The position numbers and the translations under genes were made by a program. A DNA stretch of 50,381 bases. It comes from an uncultured Lachnospiraceae bacterium (GTDB lineage Bacteria; Bacillota; Clostridia; Lachnospirales; Lachnospiraceae). Numbering within the stretch: position 1 is the first letter of the stretch; each line of letters opens with the position of its first letter. The notes under the pieces were generated by a model. The model worked only from the letters and a program-made list of their open reading frames with translations, ran no database searches and had not been told where the DNA came from. This document shows, piece by piece, positions 42,003 to 50,066 of this stretch. The stretch lies in the NCBI GenBank assembly GCA_947625205.1, contig CANQNN010000018.1:1-50381 (forward strand), given 5' to 3'.

Positions 42003-43298
42003 TCATGCCCGTATCTGTCTGCGCAGGCAGTAGAGCGCCAGTACATTGGGGAGCACCATCAGCGCGTTGATCAGGTCAGTGCTTTCCCAGACGAGGCGCA
42101 TGGGGATGATGGCTCCGACATAGATCATTAGAATGTAGGCGATTTTATAGTACCGAATGCCTTTTTTTCCAACGAGGTATTCCGTTGCTTTTTCTCCGAA
42201 ATAGGACCAGCCGATCAGCGTGGTGACTGCAAATGCGGCCAGTGAGACCGTCAGGAAAGCGTCTCCTATATAGGGCAGATGAGCGAATGCTGCAGCGGTC
42301 AGACCTGTTTCGGGCACATGAGCGACAGAGGCGGGGTCATAGAGCATGTTGGATACGATGACCAGACCCGTGATAAAACACATAACTACGGTGTCCCAGA
42401 AAACGGCAGTCATAGAGACATACGCCTGAATGCGGGGTTCTTTGACATGGGATGCGGCGGCAGCAATGGCTGACGTGCCGATGCCAGCCTCGTTGGTAAA
42501 GAGTCCTCTGGCGATGCCGTAACGCATGGCGTGCTGCAGGGCGGCGCCTGTTATGCCACCGGCAATGCTTTTTACGCCGAAAGCGTCTTTTACGATCAGC
42601 AGACAGGCGGAAGGGAGTACGCTGCGGTAGAGGATCAGAAGCAGCAGACAGCCAAACAGATATACAAAACTGATGGCGGGCACTGTTCGCTCGCACAGAC
42701 TGGCAATACTGCGCACGCCGCCGATAATCACGGCCCCGGTCAGAAAAGCGAGGGCAATTCCCACCGGATGCGGTGACAGGTGAAAAGAAGCGGCGGCAGC
42801 CTGTGTGACGGAGTTTGCCTGTGTCGTGCATCCTACGCCGAAGGCGGCGACCAGGGTGCAGAGCGCATAGAAGCCGCCTAGCATTTTTTTATGTAAACCG
42901 TTTTTTAGTACATACATTGGTCCGCCTACATAAACGCCTTCTTCGTTTTTGCTGCGGAATAATACGCTCAGATAGCATTCTGCATAGGCGGTAGCCATTC
43001 CCAGTATACCCGTGACCCAGCACCAGAGGATGGCGCCCGGCCCGCCCAGCGCAACGGCGGTGGAAACGCCGATGATGTTGCCTGTTCCCAGCGTTGCGGC
43101 AAGCGTGGTGGCCAAAGCTGAGAAAGGCGAGAGATTGCTGTCTGTATTGTCGGCTTTGCCGAGAGACAGCTTCAGTGCATAGATCAGATTCCGCTGTGGA
43201 ACATGCAGTCGGAAGGTAAAATATATATGTGTTCCCATCAGAAGGACTAGCAGAGGGAACCCCCATATCAGATCATTGATTTGTTCCAGTACAGCCAT
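42003..43298 (-). CDS. Sodium:alanine symporter family protein (AGCS)
   Basis: 431 residues with about ten membrane helices. It has the AGCS blocks ATTLAATLGTGNIIGVSTAVALGGPGAILWCWVTG (about 63-97) and FTNEAGIGTSAIAAAASHVKEP (about 268-289). It should couple Na+ entry to uptake of alanine or glycine. The start ATG 43298 lies near TATAAT on the minus strand (43358-43353). It stands alone, with the convergent Rpn gene 56 bases beyond its 3' end. Confidence 0.92.
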   Translation of the reverse strand: MAVLEQINDLIWGFPLLVLLMGTHIYFTFRLHVPQRNLIYALKLSLGKADNTDSNLSPFSALATTLAATLGTGNIIGVSTAVALGGPGAILWCWVTGILGMATAYAECYLSVLFRSKNEEGVYVGGPMYVLKNGLHKKMLGGFYALCTLVAAFGVGCTTQANSVTQAAAASFHLSPHPVGIALAFLTGAVIIGGVRSIASLCERTVPAISFVYLFGCLLLLILYRSVLPSACLLIVKDAFGVKSIAGGITGAALQHAMRYGIARGLFTNEAGIGTSAIAAAASHVKEPRIQAYVSMTAVFWDTVVMCFITGLVIVSNMLYDPASVAHVPETGLTAAAFAHLPYIGDAFLTVSLAAFAVTTLIGWSYFGEKATEYLVGKKGIRYYKIAYILMIYVGAIIPMRLVWESTDLINALMVLPNVLALYCLRRQIRA

Positions 43299-43404
43299 AG
43301 AAATGTCGCGTCCCGTTCCGGCAGTCCGGTTGCGGACGCCGTAAGTTTGTTATCATAATTATATCGGCCACATACAGCAAAAAGAACTAATTTGTGGTAA
43401 AATA

Positions 43405-43446
43405 AGCGCAGAGTCAGCACTCTGCGCTAAGAGACTTACTTCGTAA
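43405..43446. repeat. Double-palindrome element, copy 2
   Basis: AGCGCAGAGT-CAGC-ACTCTGCGCT (43405-43428, perfect 10-bp arms), seven bases, then TTAC-TTC-GTAA (43436-43446). It matches copy 1 at 16674-16720 in order, arm sequence and loop TTC. It directly follows a TAAAAT box (43398-43403), as copy 1 follows TATAAT. Confidence 0.75.
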
Positions 43447-43476
43447 TAATAAAAGATACCTGGCAGGAGGATCCCC

Positions 43477-43851
43477 ATGCAGCAGGAAGCATACAGGTGG
43501 GCATGTGCACTGTGCCATTATGCGGGCAAAGATGAGGCATTTCTTCAGAATTTCTGGAATTGCCTGCAGCAGTCTGAGAATATATATAATGAGTTCGTCT
43601 ATTATATGGAGCATCATACTTTTTGGGATCAGTACAAGGTGGAAGGCTACAGCGTGGTGGATATTATGATCTGGCAGATCGATCATTTCAAAGCGCAGAT
43701 GGACCGCGGCGGGGATGATATGAAGAATAATGCCGACAAAATGCTCTTGATGGCGTTTGACACATTCCTGAAGATGGAACGTGAGCCGGAGAAGTATGTG
43801 AAGCTTATGCAGACAGAGACGGGCACGGATTACGAGGGAAAATATTCGTAA
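43477..43851 (+). CDS. Small protein of unknown function
   Basis: 124 residues, soluble and helical, rich in aromatic residues (FWNCLQQSENIYNEFVYYMEHHTFWDQYKV, about 27-56). There is no signal peptide. GGAGG lies eight bases before ATG. It contains HYAGKDEAFLQNFW and a VDIMIWQIDHFKAQMDRG block that suggest a compact helical bundle. I do not recognise the family. The double-palindrome element lies just upstream, and the nucleoid-associated protein gene follows by 69 bases. Confidence 0.7.
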   Translation: MQQEAYRWACALCHYAGKDEAFLQNFWNCLQQSENIYNEFVYYMEHHTFWDQYKVEGYSVVDIMIWQIDHFKAQMDRGGDDMKNNADKMLLMAFDTFLKMEREPEKYVKLMQTETGTDYEGKYS

Positions 43852-43920
43852 GCATTCCGGCGTACAGGCGGACAAACTAACGAAATAACACAGGAGACAA
43901 ATACAACAGGAGATAAGCCA

Positions 43921-44946
43921 ATGAACAAAGAAGACATCAGGATCAAGCATGTGATCGTACATATTCTGGATTCCACCATCGGTATGCCGGTGCTGTCAGA
44001 CACAGAACTGGAATACGGTTCGGAGGTGGCAGAGTTTCTCAGGGAGCACATCGCCCGTATATGTTCCGGTGATGATGCCAAAGAATGCCGTTTTTACAAA
44101 GAGGAGTCGGAGGTATATCATATACTGGATTCTTATGCAGACGATGATTTTATTGCGGTCAGTAAGGACATTGCAACGATGCTGTATGAGATTATGAACA
44201 GTAATATCGATATTCCCGCGGCGGATCTGATGGTGGTGCGTTTCAGAGAAAGCGATGATGAGTATCTGGCGCTGCTTAAGATGAATTATAAGGCGCATTA
44301 TACGCACAGAACGCTTGCCGTGGAAGGCGGCGCGGGTAACAGCAACGAGATCATACGGCACAAATCCATTCTTCCCTCGGAGAGTCAGAGGCTGACGGAA
44401 GCTGCGATCATCAGACTGGACGATCTGGCGTTGTGGGTGATAGAAAAGAAGTATGAGGTAAACGGAGAAAAGACCGACTATTTTTCTTTTCTCTTCTTAA
44501 AATGCAGTGCGCATCTGTCGCACAAATCCAAGCTGTCTATCGTCAGCCGCGCCGTGGAGAGCATTCAGAAGGAAGGCTTCGATGAGACGGAGCGGTTCGG
44601 TAAGCAGATGCGCGCCAAGAGCATTATTCAGGAAGAGATCGAGGAGAAAGGCGGTTTTGCGGTAGAGGAGATCGCTGAGAAAATTTTTGACGGGCAGCCT
44701 GAATTGAGGGCGGCATTTCAGGATAAGATGGAAAAATATAATATGGTAAAAGAAGAGATACAGCCACAGAGCGAAAACACGGTGCGCAAGTATCAGAACC
44801 AGCATCTGTACACCGATACAGGGATCGAGATCAAGATTCCGATGGAGCAGTATAAAAACCCAAAAAGCGTGGAGTTTATTACAAATCCTGACGGAACGAT
44901 CTCCGTGCTCATCAAGAATATCGAGCACCTGGAAGCCAGGATGTAG
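43921..44946 (+). CDS. Nucleoid-associated protein (NdpA family)
   Basis: 341 residues of the 37-kDa nucleoid-associated protein family (NdpA/YejK-like). It begins IRIKHVIVHILDSTIGMPVLSD and has the DDLALWVIEKKYEVNGEKTDYFSFLFLKCSAHLSHKSKL block (about 161-200). Such proteins bind DNA and are linked to nucleoid structure; the function in Firmicutes is little known. AGGAG precedes ATG. A 46-base-period tandem repeat begins at its last codon. Confidence 0.88.
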   Translation: MNKEDIRIKHVIVHILDSTIGMPVLSDTELEYGSEVAEFLREHIARICSGDDAKECRFYKEESEVYHILDSYADDDFIAVSKDIATMLYEIMNSNIDIPAADLMVVRFRESDDEYLALLKMNYKAHYTHRTLAVEGGAGNSNEIIRHKSILPSESQRLTEAAIIRLDDLALWVIEKKYEVNGEKTDYFSFLFLKCSAHLSHKSKLSIVSRAVESIQKEGFDETERFGKQMRAKSIIQEEIEEKGGFAVEEIAEKIFDGQPELRAAFQDKMEKYNMVKEEIQPQSENTVRKYQNQHLYTDTGIEIKIPMEQYKNPKSVEFITNPDGTISVLIKNIEHLEARM

Positions 44947-45024
44947 AACGTCCGCAACGCTGGGATGCGGAATGCCGAAAACAAGAATGTAGAACGTCCG
45001 CAGCGCTGGGATGCAGAATGTCCG
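44941..45024 (+). repeat. Tandem repeat at the 3' end of the NdpA-like gene
   Basis: Two copies of about 36 bases (44941 and 44987, period 46) begin ATGTAGAACGTCCGCA and differ at only a few positions. The first copy contains the last Met codon and the TAG stop, so the repeat arose from a small duplication of the gene end. Confidence 0.7.
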
Positions 45025-45110
45025 GCATAGTAATATGGAATGCCAGGTGTCATGGATATCATATGACTGAAACCGTCATGAAGGCGGTATTGAAAGAAGG
45101 AAATGACAAT

Positions 45111-46289
45111 ATGGGAACGATCCTCGATTATCTGAAAGAATACGGCGACTATACGCTGGGTGAGAAGCAGTTTAACGAAGTGGACAGTCTGGTTTTAAGT
45201 CAGTTTGCCTATTTAAAATTTGACGGTCTTGTTCCGTCACCGGATGAAGACAGACCTGCCGTTAGTATGGAGGAATTTTTTAACCATACGGATTATGAAC
45301 GCCTGTATGCGGATGAGCGTTACCGCAAGGATAACACTGCGCTTTTTCTGGCGCTGTATGAGAGCGAACGCTTTCATGATCTGCGGGTATACAATTATGT
45401 TAACCAAATAAATCTTGATACACAGACGCAGTTTTCCGCCGTGACATTCCTTATGCCAAACGGCGTCTGTTATGTGGCGTACAGAGGCACCGATGAGACC
45501 ATCGTGGGATGGAAGGAAGATTTAAATCTTGCCTTTTCGGAACCGGTAGAGGGACAGCTGCTGGGCGTAGAGTATCTGAACCGCGTTTCTAGGAAAATCG
45601 ACGGGGATTTCTATGTTGGAGGCCATTCCAAGGGCGGAAACCTGGCAACTTATGCTTGTATGAACTGTGATACCGCGGTGCGCGGCCGTATTAAGGCGAT
45701 CTACGACCACGACGGGCCGGGATTCAGGCCGGAGGTCATAGCCAAAAGCGCCTATGCGCAAATTGAGGGCAGAATACGCAAGACGATTCCTCATTCTTCA
45801 CTTGTGGGGATGCTGCTTTGCTCTAATGGCGTTTATCGTGTGGTGGAGAGTAAGACTATCGGTCTTGCACAGCACAATCCGTATACATGGCTGGTAAAAG
45901 ACGACCATTTTCAAATCGTGAGCGATCTGTACGCCGGGCGTAAATTCATGGACGAAGCGGTAAATGAGTGGATACTGTCGCTGACACAGGAGCAGATGCA
46001 TACATTTGTGGACACTTTTTATCAGGTGGTGCTTGCGTCTGAGACGGATAATCTGATCGATTTTACCGCCAACTGGTTTAAGAGCCTTCACAAGATCAGC
46101 GCCGCACTCAAGGACATAGATCCGGAGACCGGAAAAGCGATCGTGCAGATCATGAAATCCCTTTTCGAGATCATTTCTCTTCACGCAAAAGAGAGAGTGA
46201 AGAGTAAGAGCGAAATGCAGAGAGAGAGGTTTGATGAAGGGATCTTACAGCTCGAACAGCTTTTTACCAAACAGACGGGTCCATCATAA
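45111..46289 (+). CDS. Alpha/beta hydrolase, Mbeg1-like (DUF2974)
   Basis: 392 residues. The lipase-type core has VCYVAYRGTDETIVGWKEDLNLAF (about 124-147) and the nucleophile elbow GGHSKGGNLATYA (about 170-182; Ser is the likely nucleophile). This is the DUF2974/Mbeg1-like group of lipases, and no signal peptide is present. AAGGA precedes ATG 45111; earlier in-frame starts lack a site. The 3' end overlaps the convergent amidotransferase gene by 26 bases. The substrate is unknown. Confidence 0.88.
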   Translation: MGTILDYLKEYGDYTLGEKQFNEVDSLVLSQFAYLKFDGLVPSPDEDRPAVSMEEFFNHTDYERLYADERYRKDNTALFLALYESERFHDLRVYNYVNQINLDTQTQFSAVTFLMPNGVCYVAYRGTDETIVGWKEDLNLAFSEPVEGQLLGVEYLNRVSRKIDGDFYVGGHSKGGNLATYACMNCDTAVRGRIKAIYDHDGPGFRPEVIAKSAYAQIEGRIRKTIPHSSLVGMLLCSNGVYRVVESKTIGLAQHNPYTWLVKDDHFQIVSDLYAGRKFMDEAVNEWILSLTQEQMHTFVDTFYQVVLASETDNLIDFTANWFKSLHKISAALKDIDPETGKAIVQIMKSLFEIISLHAKERVKSKSEMQRERFDEGILQLEQLFTKQTGPS

Positions 46290-46908
46290 AATAATGAAAC
46301 AGCCGTTCGCCGCCCGTATCCATCATACGTTCGGGATGCCACTGTACAGCGATGATGGGCAGGGAGATATGTGCGATACCTTCTATCACGCTGTCCTTGG
46401 CGCGGCATACAGGGATCAGTCCGGCTCCGATGCGGTCGATAGCCTGATGGTGGGCGGAATTGACCAGCGCGCCCGAACCGTACAGCTGATAAAAGAAATC
46501 GCTGTGGTCTAGTCCGCTGTGAAAGACGTGGTGCTGTTGGTCCTGTCCGTCCCATTGGTGTGCGCCGGCGGTAGCAATGTTTTGCATGATCGTGCCGCCT
46601 AGTTTGACGTTGATTAACTGCAGCCCTTTACAGATGCCCAGTATGGGCTTTTTTTGTTCCATAAAAAAGGAAAGCGCCTGAAGCTGTATGATATCCAACT
46701 CCGTGTCTATGCTGCGGGAACCGTGGTTGTGCTGGCCGAAAAAAGCCGGCGTGATGTCACCGCCGCCTGGCAGGATCAGATGTGTTGCCTGGGCCGCTTT
46801 TTCCGTATCGGTGGTGGAAAAACACGGAATCCCCAGAGAGCGGACTGCGTTTTCGTAATTGTGTGTATCTTTGGAACGGCCGACAATGGCTGCGATGGAA
46901 GAGGGCAT
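46264..46908 (-). CDS. Class I glutamine amidotransferase-like hydrolase (PuuD-type, C26)
   Basis: 214 residues of the peptidase C26 group, which includes gamma-glutamyl-GABA hydrolase PuuD. LILPGGGDITPAFF (about 43-56), nucleophile Cys in LGICKGLQLIN (about 94-104) and the HHQAIDRIG / AVQWHPE catalytic His-Glu blocks (about 152 and 191) are visible. It should cleave gamma-glutamyl bonds. The ribosome binding site is weak, but TATAAT on the minus strand lies upstream (46944-46939). Its 3' end overlaps the hydrolase gene. Confidence 0.88.
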   Translation of the reverse strand: MPSSIAAIVGRSKDTHNYENAVRSLGIPCFSTTDTEKAAQATHLILPGGGDITPAFFGQHNHGSRSIDTELDIIQLQALSFFMEQKKPILGICKGLQLINVKLGGTIMQNIATAGAHQWDGQDQQHHVFHSGLDHSDFFYQLYGSGALVNSAHHQAIDRIGAGLIPVCRAKDSVIEGIAHISLPIIAVQWHPERMMDTGGERLFHYFMMDPSVW

Positions 46909-46955
46909 AGCTGTTACCCCATAGGAAAATGTTACTATATTATATGAACCGGCGC

Positions 46956-47570
46956 TCAGATTGACAGCAGATCGTGGACTGACTGCCTGTTTAGTTCGGG
47001 AAAAGGAATTACGGGAGCGGGATTTGCTTCATGCGCGCCGATTATTTTTTCCATCCATGCCATGTGATACCATGTACCGAACTTGTAGCCGCAGTTGTGG
47101 AATGTTCCCACCATGTTGTACCCCATGTGTTCATGAAAACGGATGCTGTTCATGGTAAGATGTGCGTCTTCTTTTTCCGGTACGCCGATGCAGGCATTCA
47201 GATTATAGATGTTCTGCGCCAGAGAGATCCGCTCAAGGGCCTCATAAAGCATACGTCCGATACCTGCTCCCGTGCAGTCTTCTCTCAGATAGATGGTCGT
47301 TTCTGCCGCATGGCCGTAGGCGGCGCGTCCCACGAAGGCGTGGGTGTATGCGTAACCGAGGATATGGCCGTCCTGTCTGGCGGCGATATAGGGGTATGCC
47401 TGCAGAATGTCCGTAATGCGTTTTTTAAATTCATCGATACAGGGCACATCATACTCAAAAGTAATTGCTGTTTTTTCCACATAAGGCGCATAGATATCTA
47501 GTAATTCTTCCGCGTCATCAGCTGTTACGACGTACAGAAGCGGGGCGCATTCTTTCGGTTGTCCGGACAT
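46956..47570 (-). CDS. GNAT family N-acetyltransferase
   Basis: 204 residues. The GNAT core lies at about 15-180: DAEELLDIYAPYVEKTAITFEYDVP at the start, the acetyl-CoA loop near REDCTGAGIGRMLYEALE (about 105-122), and a C-terminal FHEHMGYNMVGTFHNCGYKFGTWYHMAWMEK. This resembles the phosphinothricin/methionine-sulfoximine acetyltransferase group. AAAGGAG precedes ATG 47570. Its promoter shares bases with that of the divergent serpin relic. Confidence 0.88.
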   Translation of the reverse strand: MSGQPKECAPLLYVVTADDAEELLDIYAPYVEKTAITFEYDVPCIDEFKKRITDILQAYPYIAARQDGHILGYAYTHAFVGRAAYGHAAETTIYLREDCTGAGIGRMLYEALERISLAQNIYNLNACIGVPEKEDAHLTMNSIRFHEHMGYNMVGTFHNCGYKFGTWYHMAWMEKIIGAHEANPAPVIPFPELNRQSVHDLLSI

Positions 47571-47616
47571 GGTTGTTTCTCCTTTTCTACTGTCTGCTGA
47601 CAAGTTCCTGACACAT

Positions 47617-47644
47617 TGTATATCGCCTGTCCGCAAGTTGTCAA
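47617..47644 (-). promoter_or_regulatory. Promoter of the GNAT gene
   Basis: Minus strand: TTGACA (47644-47639), 16 bases, TATACA (47622-47617). The -35 overlaps that of the divergent plus-strand promoter. Confidence 0.65.
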
Positions 47645-47666
47645 ATACAGTGCTGCATGCTAAAAT
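47638..47666 (+). promoter_or_regulatory. Promoter of the serpin relic, sharing a -35
   Basis: TTGTCA (47638-47643), 17 bases, TAAAAT (47661-47666). The bases 47639-47643 also form the minus-strand TTGACA. Confidence 0.6.
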
Positions 47667-47716
47667 ATACGCGGACCGGGCATTACTTTACAGTGCCGGG
47701 TGATGAAGGAGAGCGT

Positions 47717-47962
47717 ATGATGTTTCAGGCGATATACAGGTATAGAGAAAGGATCGTGCTTCTGTTAGGCTGTCTGATGCTGTGCGGTATTCTGTCAGGC
47801 TGTGCGGACGGCTTAGGAACTGCGGATGATATGTCGGGGAAGGACGATTTGCCGCCGGAAGAGGAGGTGGATCTTGTGCTTGACCGTCCCTTTATATTTG
47901 TCATCACGGGAAGCAAAGACATGCCTCTTTTTGTCGGTGTGGTGAACCGTCCGGCAGACTGA
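47717..47962 (+). pseudogene. Collapsed serpin lipoprotein (signal plus C-terminal tail only)
   Basis: 81 residues. The N-terminus is a complete lipoprotein signal (GILSGC, Cys about 31) behind AAGGAG. A short acidic linker leads straight to EEEVDLVLDRPFIFVITG and PLFVGVVNRPAD, which match the serpin signature after the reactive-centre loop (DRPF-[FL]-F-V-I...PLF-x-G-x-V). A normal serpin is about 380-420 residues, so the whole body is missing and only the two ends remain, in frame. It probably arose by an internal deletion. It might still yield a small surface lipopeptide, because promoter, ribosome binding site and signal are intact. Confidence 0.65.
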
Positions 47963-48041
47963 TACAGATATCGGTTCGGATAGGGATGCTGCGGTGAAGC
48001 GGACCGGTATATGAGGTGATGCGCCGCTTTGATGGCGGTAT

Positions 48042-48812
48042 CTACAAGCATATGCCGTTTGACGCAAGCACCGAAGTGCTTTCTCCATAAGGCAGGGGAG
48101 CGCCCTCAACGGTTGTTATGCTGCCGCCGGCTTCCGTTACGATCAGCGCTCCTGCAGCGTAATCCCAGGGACACAGGCGAAGCTCAAAGAATAGCTCGGC
48201 CCGGCCCGCCGCCACATTGCACAGATCGATAGCAGAGGAGCCGCTTCTTCTCACATCCAGAGATTTGCGGTAATAATCGTAGGCAAGTGCAAAAGTCTTC
48301 TCGGCCAGTCCCTCATAGTAGGTCGCTGTGCCGAATATGACGATACCGTCGTGCAGCGGACGCTTCGAGACATGGATCGGCGTGCCGTTCAGACAGGCGC
48401 CGTGTCCCTTTACGGCTGTGAACATCTCGTCCAGATACGGCTGATAAACAACGCCCATATATGGCGCGCCGTCTTTTGCCAGTCCTACGGATATGGCGCT
48501 GGTGTGGTAATCCCTGATAAAGTTCGTGGTGCCATCGATGGGGTCTGCGATAAATGCATACCCTTTTTCGATAGAAGCGTGGGTGTCTTCCTCCTCACCC
48601 ACAAAGACCGCCTCCGGCAGCAGAGTCAAAAGTTCCCGCTTTAATTTTTCCTGTATCATCTTATCATAGGTCGTGACGAAATTGGCGTGTCCTGCCTTCT
48701 CGTCTATCGTGCTGTTATTTCTGTCGGCGCATAAAATGATGCCGCCGCATCCGCGCACAATGTCCTCGATGCCGCGCAGCAGTTTCTCCTGTTCTTCTTT
48801 TCTGTCTTCCAT
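48042..48812 (-). CDS. suhB: Inositol monophosphatase family protein
   Basis: 256 residues of the Mg2+-dependent sugar-phosphatase fold. Metal-ligand blocks are visible: VGEEED (about 71-76), IADPIDGTTNF (about 88-98) and CPWDYAAG (about 214-221). It should dephosphorylate inositol monophosphate or a related compound in the cytoplasm. AAAGGA precedes ATG 48812. A 320-base gap on the other side ends in a strong plus-strand promoter at 49025. The symbol is by family likeness only. Confidence 0.9.
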   Translation of the reverse strand: MEDRKEEQEKLLRGIEDIVRGCGGIILCADRNNSTIDEKAGHANFVTTYDKMIQEKLKRELLTLLPEAVFVGEEEDTHASIEKGYAFIADPIDGTTNFIRDYHTSAISVGLAKDGAPYMGVVYQPYLDEMFTAVKGHGACLNGTPIHVSKRPLHDGIVIFGTATYYEGLAEKTFALAYDYYRKSLDVRRSGSSAIDLCNVAAGRAELFFELRLCPWDYAAGALIVTEAGGSITTVEGAPLPYGESTSVLASNGICL

Positions 48813-49024
48813 TGTCTGTTTCCTTTCGGGTGGCCGGTATGTGTTATGCCGGTCAAAGGCGAACCGGCGCCTGTCCGGACAACACCCGTATCCATTCTAT
48901 CATAGTGACAGGGTTTTGCAAGAACAGGGCAGAAAACAGCAGCAGGAAAATTCAGAATATAAATTAAATATAAACGGTACAATGTGCAACTATCAACCCA
49001 AAAACTATTGGCGGAGAGCGTTTG

Positions 49025-49053
49025 TTGACAGTGTACGGCAGGTATTGTATAAT
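49025..49053 (+). promoter_or_regulatory. Consensus promoter of the methyltransferase gene
   Basis: TTGACA (49025-49030), 17 bases, TATAAT (49048-49053), both perfect. It lies 83 bases before the ATG 49136. Confidence 0.85.
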
Positions 49054-49137
49054 TCAGAATAAGTCCGGTTTGTGCCGGGCAGAATAAAGATAATATTAAA
49101 TGGTATTTCACAATACTGAGACGGGAGGACTGCATAT

Positions 49138-49146
49138 GGGGGGGGG
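49138..49146 (+). repeat. Run of nine G after the best start codon
   Basis: ATG 49136 follows GGGAGGAC at ideal spacing and runs straight into nine G (the third base of ATG is the first). In this length the frame ends at TAG 49154-49156 after six codons. With eight or eleven G it would join the long methyltransferase frame. Confidence 0.85.
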
Positions 49147-49172
49147 TAAAACATAGTCTGTTTTTTGGGACT

Positions 49173-49916
49173 TTGTTCCTGCATCAAAAAATGGCGCGTC
49201 ATTTTGGCGGCGAACTGGTTTTTGTCCGGAAGGGATATCTGGAAAACAATGTGGTGACACAGCCGATGGCTTATGATATTGTTTCCAGAAATGAATATCC
49301 CGCATATAGAGAACAGATGGACTATGTCCGTTATCGCACCATCGAACTGCTCGCGGAGGAAATTAAACGAAATCATGTTGGCGGAGATATTGCGGAGGCA
49401 GGCGTAGACTACGGAGACTGTTCCTGGGTCATCAACGGGAGTTTCCCAGATAGGACATTTTACCTGTACGATACGTTTGCGGGGTTCGATGAACGTGATG
49501 TAGAGACGGAAAAGAATAACGGGTTTACGAGCGAAGCATTCTTTGAAAGTGCGAATTATTTTAAGCGCAGCAGTTTTAGGACGGCAGATGATCAGGTCGC
49601 GTACGTGCGTCAGCGCTTGCCATATCCCGAAAAAGCAGTTTTCAGAAAAGGTTATTTTCCGGAGACCGCTGTTTCCGAGACAGAAAAACGGTTTGCGTTT
49701 GTTTCTCTGGACATGGATCTGTATGCGCCGATTCTGAGCGGCATCGATTTTTTCTATCCGAGACTGAATCGGGGCGGTTACATCATGATCCACGATTATA
49801 ACCACAGCGAGTTCAAGGGAATTAAAAGAGCCATCGAAGAATGCGAGGAAAAGTTTGGCGTGATTCCCAAATTTCCTCTGCCGGACCAGGGAGGAACGAT
49901 TGTCTTGACAAAATAG
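49173..49916 (+). CDS. TylF-like O-methyltransferase, 5' end out of frame
   Basis: The intact frame (247 residues from TTG 49173; ATG 49191 is the first in-frame ATG) encodes a TylF/MycF-type SAM-dependent methyltransferase: GGDIAEAGVDYGDCSWVINGSF (SAM site), LYDTFAGFDERD, KGYFPETAV, FVSLDMDLYAPI and GGYIMIHDYNH with metal-binding Asp and His. Such enzymes methylate sugar or macrolide hydroxyls. The only good ribosome binding site leads to ATG 49136, which is out of frame by one G in a nine-G run. So the gene may be phase-variable, off in this state, or carry a run-length sequencing error. It has a consensus promoter. Confidence 0.8.
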   Translation: MFLHQKMARHFGGELVFVRKGYLENNVVTQPMAYDIVSRNEYPAYREQMDYVRYRTIELLAEEIKRNHVGGDIAEAGVDYGDCSWVINGSFPDRTFYLYDTFAGFDERDVETEKNNGFTSEAFFESANYFKRSSFRTADDQVAYVRQRLPYPEKAVFRKGYFPETAVSETEKRFAFVSLDMDLYAPILSGIDFFYPRLNRGGYIMIHDYNHSEFKGIKRAIEECEEKFGVIPKFPLPDQGGTIVLTK

Positions 49917-50031
49917 GACTTGAATTGTAATCTGTCCGCAGACTAACGGAAGAAAGGGGATTGCGGGACGCTGACTTGGGTGTGTAAAAGAAGTGTAAAA
50001 TCTGAATGAGTGACTATCAGGCAAAAAGTTA

Positions 50032-50060
50032 TTGACGGAAGCGTTGATCAGTGTTACGAT
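50032..50060 (+). promoter_or_regulatory. Promoter of a candidate antisense RNA
   Basis: TTGACG (50032-50037), 17 bases, TACGAT (50055-50060). It points at the 3' end of the small peptide gene on the minus strand. Confidence 0.65.
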
Positions 50061-50066
50061 ATTTTA

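Noticed and set aside
49005..50024. 339-codon minus-strand open frame opposite the methyltransferase
   Set aside because: The plus-strand frame carries clear TylF motifs; the minus frame is a shadow without a ribosome binding site.
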